Shown: piece by piece, positions 59,221 to 64,000 of the stretch | Position numbering within the stretch: position 1 is the stretch's first letter | Layout: every line of letters begins with the position of its first letter | Source of the DNA: Methylohalobius sp964654415 | GTDB taxonomy: Bacteria; Pseudomonadota; Gammaproteobacteria; Methylococcales; Methylothermaceae | Reading direction: 5' to 3' | NCBI GenBank assembly: GCA_964654415.1 | Contig: CAZZIP010000001.1 | Location: forward strand, 287,003 to 351,002 | Length of the DNA stretch: 64,000 nt | Translations under genes and position numbers: made by a program | Notes under the pieces: model-generated | Seen by the model: the letters and a program-made list of their open reading frames with translations, nothing else | What the model was told of the DNA's origin: nothing | Databases searched by the model: none

Positions 59221-60897
59221 TCAAAGCCCCGTTTGACCGGAGCCGGCAGCTACCCGTCCGTTCTGGCTGTGAACTTGTCGGTGGCAGTTCGGATGCAGCA
59301 GCACAAGGTTGGTCATTCTGTCGTTTCCGCCTTGAGCTTTTGGAAGGATGTGATGGATATTCCATCCCGTCTCCTTCGTTATTTTCTCTCCGCAGATCGG
59401 ACATTTCCCTTCTTGTACTTGCCACAGGTTTAGCAATTTCCTCTTCCCCTTGAGATTTTCCTTCATCGTAAGGCTTAGCCTTTCTTCGAAGTATGTCTCA
59501 AATTCTGGGTCGTAAGGATTCGCTGCACCCTTGATTTTGACGTGGCGTTCAATCGGTGTATCGCTGGCGCATACCAGCTTCACTACCTCTTTCCTTCCAC
59601 TGTCATCCTCAACTGTTGTGCCGAACACCCAACTTCTCCGATCTTCCCGAATGAAGTATTTCGACTTCACCCAGGTGGTCGGTTTCTTCGGGTGTCTTCT
59701 GCAAGCCCATTGCCAAAGCTGTCTCCAGATAACGTGATCCACCTTGTGATAGGTTTCCTTCGCTACCTGGTTCTGGTGGTAGGTTGCCCATCCCCGAATT
59801 ATGGGGTTGAGTTGCTTCACCAGATCTTCCGTCTTCGCCGTCTTGGATGCTTTGATTATCCCTCGGATTTTCCGCAAGAACGCTTTCACGTTCTTTTGCG
59901 CCGGTTTGATGAGTAATTTCCCATCATACTTGCGCACGTTCCACCCGAGAAAGTCGAAGCCTTCCGATATGTGGACGATCTTGGTCTTCTTGGGGGACAG
60001 AGTTAAGCCCCGTTCCCTCAAGGATTCCTCAATCATCGCCTTTGCTTCTTCCAGTGTTTCTTTCGTCGCACCGGTTACCACAAAGTCGTCCGCATACCGG
60101 ATGAGGTTGACCTTTTTGTTCCGGAGTTTCCTGTTTTTCAACAGTTCCTCCATTCCGTCCAAGGTCATGTTCGCTAGCGTCGGCGAGATGATGCCTCCTT
60201 GCGGAGTCCCCGCCATCGTTTCGAACCACCTTCCTTTCCAGACGAAGCCGGATTTCAGCCATTTCCTGAGTATCGCCTTATCCATGGGGATATTGGCGAG
60301 TAGCCAGTCATGGCTGATGTTGTCGAAGCATCCCGAGATATCCGCGTCCAGCACCCATTCCGGGGAACACCGTTTTACCAGTGTTATGTAACACTGTGCT
60401 GCGGCGTCTCGGCTCGCTCTCATGGGGCGAAATCCATAAGAGTTTGGGTCTGCTTTGGTCTCCGCGATGGGTTCCAGTGCTAGCAGGTGTAGCGCCTGCA
60501 TGGCCCTGTCTTGCATCGTTGGGATTCCTAGTGGGCGCAGTTTCCCGTTTGCTTTAGGGATGTAGACCCTTCTCAGTGGTTGGGGATGATATCCCTTCCT
60601 TCTGAGCGACATTACAGCTTTAGCTTTTGCCTTCGGTGTGTCCCATACTACCTTGTCCACACCAGGGGTTTTCTTGCCATGATTTTCGGTGACTCGTTTC
60701 ACGGCGATTGCTCGTCCGCTGAACGAGTGGGTTAGGAGCCATTGCAGGGCTTTCACCTTGCCCCAGCGCCCTTCCCTAGCTGCCTTCGCAATACGCATTT
60801 GCAGCCTTTTGACCATCCGGTGCGCCTGTGCCCAGTCGATACTGTGCCAGTTCACCGTTCGGCCGGAGGCCGCACCAACTATTTGCATAGTTGCCAT
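59221..60897 (-). CDS. ltrA: Group II intron reverse transcriptase/maturase with HNH endonuclease (outer intron)
   Basis: A 558-residue intron-encoded protein. The RT0-RT7 region includes KANGKLRPLGIPTMQDRAMQ, ADISGCFDNISHDWL, GTPQGGIISPTLANM, the catalytic RYADDFVV motif and GFDFLGWNVRKY. The maturase X domain follows (about 330-420, IRGWATYHQNQVAKETYHKVD), then a C-terminal HNH endonuclease with CPICGEKI and GWNIHHILPKAQGG. All motifs look intact. AAAGGAGG precedes the ATG. It supports intron splicing and retrohoming. Confidence 0.95.
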   Translation of the reverse strand: MATMQIVGAASGRTVNWHSIDWAQAHRMVKRLQMRIAKAAREGRWGKVKALQWLLTHSFSGRAIAVKRVTENHGKKTPGVDKVVWDTPKAKAKAVMSLRRKGYHPQPLRRVYIPKANGKLRPLGIPTMQDRAMQALHLLALEPIAETKADPNSYGFRPMRASRDAAAQCYITLVKRCSPEWVLDADISGCFDNISHDWLLANIPMDKAILRKWLKSGFVWKGRWFETMAGTPQGGIISPTLANMTLDGMEELLKNRKLRNKKVNLIRYADDFVVTGATKETLEEAKAMIEESLRERGLTLSPKKTKIVHISEGFDFLGWNVRKYDGKLLIKPAQKNVKAFLRKIRGIIKASKTAKTEDLVKQLNPIIRGWATYHQNQVAKETYHKVDHVIWRQLWQWACRRHPKKPTTWVKSKYFIREDRRSWVFGTTVEDDSGRKEVVKLVCASDTPIERHVKIKGAANPYDPEFETYFEERLSLTMKENLKGKRKLLNLWQVQEGKCPICGEKITKETGWNIHHILPKAQGGNDRMTNLVLLHPNCHRQVHSQNGRVAAGSGQTGL

Positions 60898-61157
60898 TTG
60901 CTTTGCCTCCTTTTAGGGTTCTGCAGACTCTCTTGCGAAGAGAGACCAACAGGAAGTCTGCCCGCTTTCGCGTGGGATGATGTCGGGTTTCCCCTCAATC
61001 CCTATCCCAGCCATTACAGCTGGGCGTTCGCTTTTTCCTGTATCCCATACCCGCACATCCATCGGCTTTCCTTACGGTCGGCTTGCCCTTTCGGGCGGAT
61101 ATACGGGCTTACCGTGGTCGGGTAGGGATGATGCATTACTGCACCACCCCCCCCTAA

Positions 61158-61191
61158 GAACTGGACGTGCGAGTTTCCCCGCATCCAGCTC
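61158..61191 (-). ncRNA. Domain V of the inner group II intron
   Basis: A 34-nt hairpin beginning GAGCTGGATGCGGGGAAAC and ending CGTCCAGTTC. It differs from the outer copy by a compensating C-to-T and G-to-A pair in the basal helix, which supports a functional fold. The reverse transcriptase stop codon overlaps its first two bases. Confidence 0.9.
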
Positions 61192-62863
61192 AAGTCTTTA
61201 GTAAGCCCCTTGTCACAGGAGCCGGCAGTTTACCGTTTTGGCTGTAGTGGACCTGCCTATGGCAGTTTGAGTGAAGGAGGACAAGGTTGTGCAGTCCGTC
61301 CGTTCCGCCTATTGCTTTTGGAAGAAGGTGATGGATGTTCCATCCGATTTCTTCCGTGATTGGCTCTTTGCAGATAGGACACGTGCCCCCTTGCCTAGTC
61401 CAAAGTTCAAGCAGTGTCTTATGACCTTTGAAGTTTTCCTTCACCAATAGGATTCTCCTATTTTTGAAGTACTCACTCCATTTGGGGTCATAAGGATTTG
61501 CTTTGCTTTGGATTTTTACATGGCGTCGAATCGGAGTATCGCTAGCTTTGACTAGTCTGACCTCCTTTTCTTCGCCATTTTCCTTCACCTTCGTGCCAAA
61601 CACCCAATTTCTCGTTCCTTTTTGGATAAAGTATCTCCGCTTTATCCATGTGAGCGGTTTATTAGGATGTCTCCGGCAAGCCCATCGCCAGAGCCGTTTC
61701 CAGATGATCATGTCCACTTTGTTAAAGGTTTCCTTGGCCACCTGGTTGCTGTGATAGTTAGCCCAACCCCGAATTACTGGGTTGAGTTTGGCTATCAGGG
61801 TTTCCTGTTTTGCTGTTTTGTTCCTTTTGACGATTTCTCGGACTTTCTTTAAGAACGCTTGCACGTTCTTTTTCGCTGGTTTGATGAGGAGCTTCCCACC
61901 ATACTTGCGAATGTTCCATCCGAGAAAGTCAAAGCCTTCTTCGATATGCGCAATCTTGGTTTTCTCTTGGGAGAGTTTAAGACCACGTTCCCGCAAGAAT
62001 TCCTCGACTGTGGATTTCACCGTCTCCAAGGTCTCTTTGGAGGGGCCCGTGACGATGAAATCGTCGGCATATCGAATTAGATGGACTTTTGGTAGGCCGA
62101 GATTTTTCAGCTTCCCTTCAAGTCCATCCAAGGTTAGGTTCGCCAATACCGGAGAGATGATGCCACCTTGCGGTGTACCTTCTTCCGTTGGGAACCATTG
62201 TCCTTTCCAGCAAAACCCCGCTTTCAGCCATTTTTGGAGGATCACCTTGTCCATTGGGATGTTGGCGATCAGCCATTCGTGGCGGATGTTGTCAAAGCAT
62301 CCGGAAATGTCTGCATCCAAGACCCATTGGGTTGAGTGCTTCCGAGCTAATGCTATAAAGCATTGTTCGGCTGCATCTCGACACGCTCGATTTGGCCGAA
62401 AGCCATATGAGTTTAGGTCAGCTAGGGTTTCGGCGACAGGTTCTAGGGTGAGCAAGTGTAAAGCCTGCATCGCCCTATCCTTCATCGTCGGTATTCCCAG
62501 TGGACGCAGTTTTCCGTTAGCTTTGGGGATGAAAACCCGTCTTAGGGGTTGGGGTTTGTATCCCCTTCTCCTGAGGGTCCAGATCGCTCTGGCTTTAACC
62601 TCCGGTGTGTCCCAGGTTTCCCCGTCCACACCTGGAGTTTTCTTGCCTTGGTTTTCGGTAACTCGTTTTATGGCAATGGCTCTGCCAGAAAACGAGTGGG
62701 TCAGAAGCCACTGCAAGGCTTTCACCTTGCCATAGCGTCTTTCCCGAACTGCCTTCGCAATACGCATCTGTAGCCTCTTGACCGTTCTGTGAACCTTGGC
62801 CCAATCAATATCGTGCCAGACCACTTCCCAGTCGGAGGCCGCACCAACCGCACTGGTCGTCAT
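61190..62863 (-). CDS. ltrA: Group II intron reverse transcriptase/maturase with HNH endonuclease (inner intron)
   Basis: A 557-residue protein closely homologous along its length to the outer one. RT motifs KANGKLRPLGIPTMKDRAMQ, ADISGCFDNIRHEWL, GTPQGGIISPVLANL and RYADDFIV are intact. The X domain (IRGWANYHSNQVAKETFNKVD) and HNH domain (CPICKEPI; GWNIHHLLPKAIGG) follow. GAAGGAGG stands before the ATG at 62863; a 39-residue in-frame extension upstream is intron RNA sequence and was excluded. Confidence 0.95.
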   Translation of the reverse strand: MTTSAVGAASDWEVVWHDIDWAKVHRTVKRLQMRIAKAVRERRYGKVKALQWLLTHSFSGRAIAIKRVTENQGKKTPGVDGETWDTPEVKARAIWTLRRRGYKPQPLRRVFIPKANGKLRPLGIPTMKDRAMQALHLLTLEPVAETLADLNSYGFRPNRACRDAAEQCFIALARKHSTQWVLDADISGCFDNIRHEWLIANIPMDKVILQKWLKAGFCWKGQWFPTEEGTPQGGIISPVLANLTLDGLEGKLKNLGLPKVHLIRYADDFIVTGPSKETLETVKSTVEEFLRERGLKLSQEKTKIAHIEEGFDFLGWNIRKYGGKLLIKPAKKNVQAFLKKVREIVKRNKTAKQETLIAKLNPVIRGWANYHSNQVAKETFNKVDMIIWKRLWRWACRRHPNKPLTWIKRRYFIQKGTRNWVFGTKVKENGEEKEVRLVKASDTPIRRHVKIQSKANPYDPKWSEYFKNRRILLVKENFKGHKTLLELWTRQGGTCPICKEPITEEIGWNIHHLLPKAIGGTDGLHNLVLLHSNCHRQVHYSQNGKLPAPVTRGLLKT

Positions 62864-63928
62864 TTGCCTGTCCTCCTTCAAAGGTTCTACAAACTCTCTT
62901 GCAAAGAGAGACCCGCCGGAAGTCTGCCCGCTTTCGCGTGGGGTGATGTTGGCTTTCGCCTCAATCCCTATCCACGGCATTACCCGTGGCCTTCGCTTCC
63001 TCCGACCTCCTCTACCCGCATTCCCAACAGTGTTCCTTGCGGTCCACCTGCCCTTGCGGGCGGGAATACGGGCTTACCGTGTTTCGTATGAGTAACAACG
63101 GAAAGGTTAGGTGCCAGCTCTCTTCCGGTAGGTTTTACGTCCACGTGCCATGAGCGGAAAACATGACAACCACCTACTTTACCTTTTGGTTCAAGCGTTT
63201 CAGCATCTTTCGCTTGCTTACTTTTACGGAATTTATCACTGGTTCACGTATGTTCACCTTACTTTCCAGCCTAGCCCCCTGCTGCATGATGCTTGCAGCT
63301 TCGCTTTGTCCTCACGGATTCGGCTTCAGCCTTTCGGCGTCGGGGTACATTGTCGGGTGTGCTTCGGACGGTCAGTTGCCTTTCCATCCGCTTCCCTAGG
63401 CTACGGTTGGTGGAACAACCAGTTACATTAAGGAAAGTTCCTTGTAACAATTGCTCATACGACTTCACGTCGCACTTTCGCGTAAGTAACAGCGGAAGTT
63501 TAGGTGCCAGTTATCGTCCGGTAGGGCTCTGTCCTCGTTTGGTAACTGCCTAGTACCAAAACCGCCTACGTACCATTTTGGTTCAAGCCACCAGCATCTT
63601 GGGCTTGTTCAAGTTCACGGACTTTATCACTGGTTCACTTTCGTTCACCTTGCTTCCAAGCCTAGCTCCCCACCGCGTGATGCTCGCAGTTCCGCTTCGA
63701 CCTCACGGTCTCCACTTCAGTCTTTCGACATGGGCTACATTGTCGAAGGGGCTTTAGACCTGGCCGTTACCAGCCATGCCTACCCTTCTAGGCTACTACC
63801 GGAGGAACGGTAGGTTTTGTCAAGCTTTCGCTTGCAAAACAATTACTTACGCGACTTCACGTCGCACAGGCAGACGACTTGGTATATCAGAGACGGAAGT
63901 CGGGAAAATTGAGGTTTGACAGAGCCTC

Positions 63929-63956
63929 TTGACAACTTTAGGGCAAGTATTAAACT
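63929..63956 (+). promoter_or_regulatory. Possible promoter at the right edge
   Basis: TTGACA (63929-63934) and TAAACT (63951-63956) are separated by 16 bp. An AAGGAAGGAGG ribosome-site-like run follows at about 63969-63979, and any gene it drives lies beyond the window. Confidence 0.4.
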
Positions 63957-64000
63957 GGCTGATACCGAAAGGAAGGAGGTCGCTCTGGGTTTTTCCTGGG

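Larger units (their letters stand above)
61117..63475 (-). mobile_element. Inner group II intron inserted in the outer intron
   Basis: Starts GTGCGACGTGAAGTCG at 63475 and ends CCCGAC at 61117 (2359 nt). The flanking outer-intron sequence, GCGAAA before and CACGGTAAGCCC after, becomes continuous when the inner intron is removed, and the same continuous string (CGAAACACGGTAAGCCC) exists within the inner intron at 63065-63090. That shows insertion at a defined point of the outer intron, equivalent to about nucleotide 393 of either intron. Confidence 0.88.
59139..63867 (-). mobile_element. Outer group II intron of a twintron
   Basis: On the minus strand the intron starts with GTGCGACGTGAAGTCGC at 63867 and ends in CCCGAC at 59139, just after domains V and VI. 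Its first 392 nt (63476-63867) are separated from the rest (59139-61116) by the inner intron. Without the insert it would be about 2370 nt. It encodes reverse transcriptase at 59221-60897. It sits 30 bp after the stop of the PhnD-like gene, and I see no gene broken by it. Confidence 0.88.

Noticed and set aside
61782..62735. 317-codon plus-strand frame in the inner intron
   Set aside because: It is the mirror frame of the reverse transcriptase gene, whose motifs are unambiguous.
63086..64000. CRISPR array or IS element at the right end
   Set aside because: The repeated segments (for example ACTTCACGTCGCAC) are explained by the homologous 5' regions of the two group II introns; there are only two copies and no spacers.

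Overview
The window is a 64 kb, GC-rich stretch of a proteobacterial chromosome, most probably a gammaproteobacterium. The main evidence is gene order: ribBA-ribH-nusB-thiL-pgpA; tRNA-fMet-rimP-nusA-infB-rbfA-truB-rpsO-pnp; lptM-lysA-dapF-xerC; and a tmRNA whose tag reads ANDDNYALAA. A PQQ-type sugar dehydrogenase and the ABC exporter set that accompanies PQQ alcohol dehydrogenases, together with NO reductase and an N-type ATPase, fit a respiratory, perhaps methylotrophic lifestyle. That last point is inference.

Layout. 1-11.4 kb is housekeeping (riboflavin, thiamine, phospholipid, transcription and translation factors, RNA decay). 11.4-16.9 kb (minus strand) is a MacAB-like export operon with an L-asparaginase/isoaspartyl peptidase and a DUF488 gene. 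16.9-26.0 kb (plus strand) is one tightly overlapping run: methyltransferase, small membrane protein, norC, norB, then a complete N-ATPase set (atpD-C-Q-B-E-F-A-G) without a recognisable atpR. 26-31.4 kb holds moeA, a membrane protein, a YheT-type hydrolase, tRNA-Pro, tRNA-Arg, an L,D-transpeptidase, a DUF882 protein and the tmRNA. A broken DUF499 ATPase remnant and about 360 bp of non-coding, hairpin-rich DNA follow the tmRNA.

32.3-48.6 kb holds a PQQ sugar dehydrogenase, a seven-gene minus-strand run joining the PQQ-associated ABC exporter to dTDP-rhamnose synthesis (rfbB, rfbA, rfbC), an ELM1-family protein, an unusual lactate/malate dehydrogenase homologue, two envelope glycosyltransferase-like genes, a radical SAM protein, a LEA14-type lipoprotein and a Lon-like protease. 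A wrecked TRAP transporter relic precedes lptM-lysA-dapF-xerC.

52.4-59.1 kb ends in the most unusual gene set: a TPR/FimV-like protein, a pseudo-receiver protein, a small Ras-like GTPase, two roadblock-type proteins, a protoglobin, a PAS protein and a PhnD-like protein with no signal peptide. I read this as a cytoplasmic multi-input signalling module built around a GTPase instead of a kinase. Immediately downstream, 59.1-63.9 kb is a nested pair of group II introns (a twintron): an inner intron with its own reverse transcriptase sits inside domain I sequence of a related outer intron. No CRISPR array, rRNA operon or prophage was seen.
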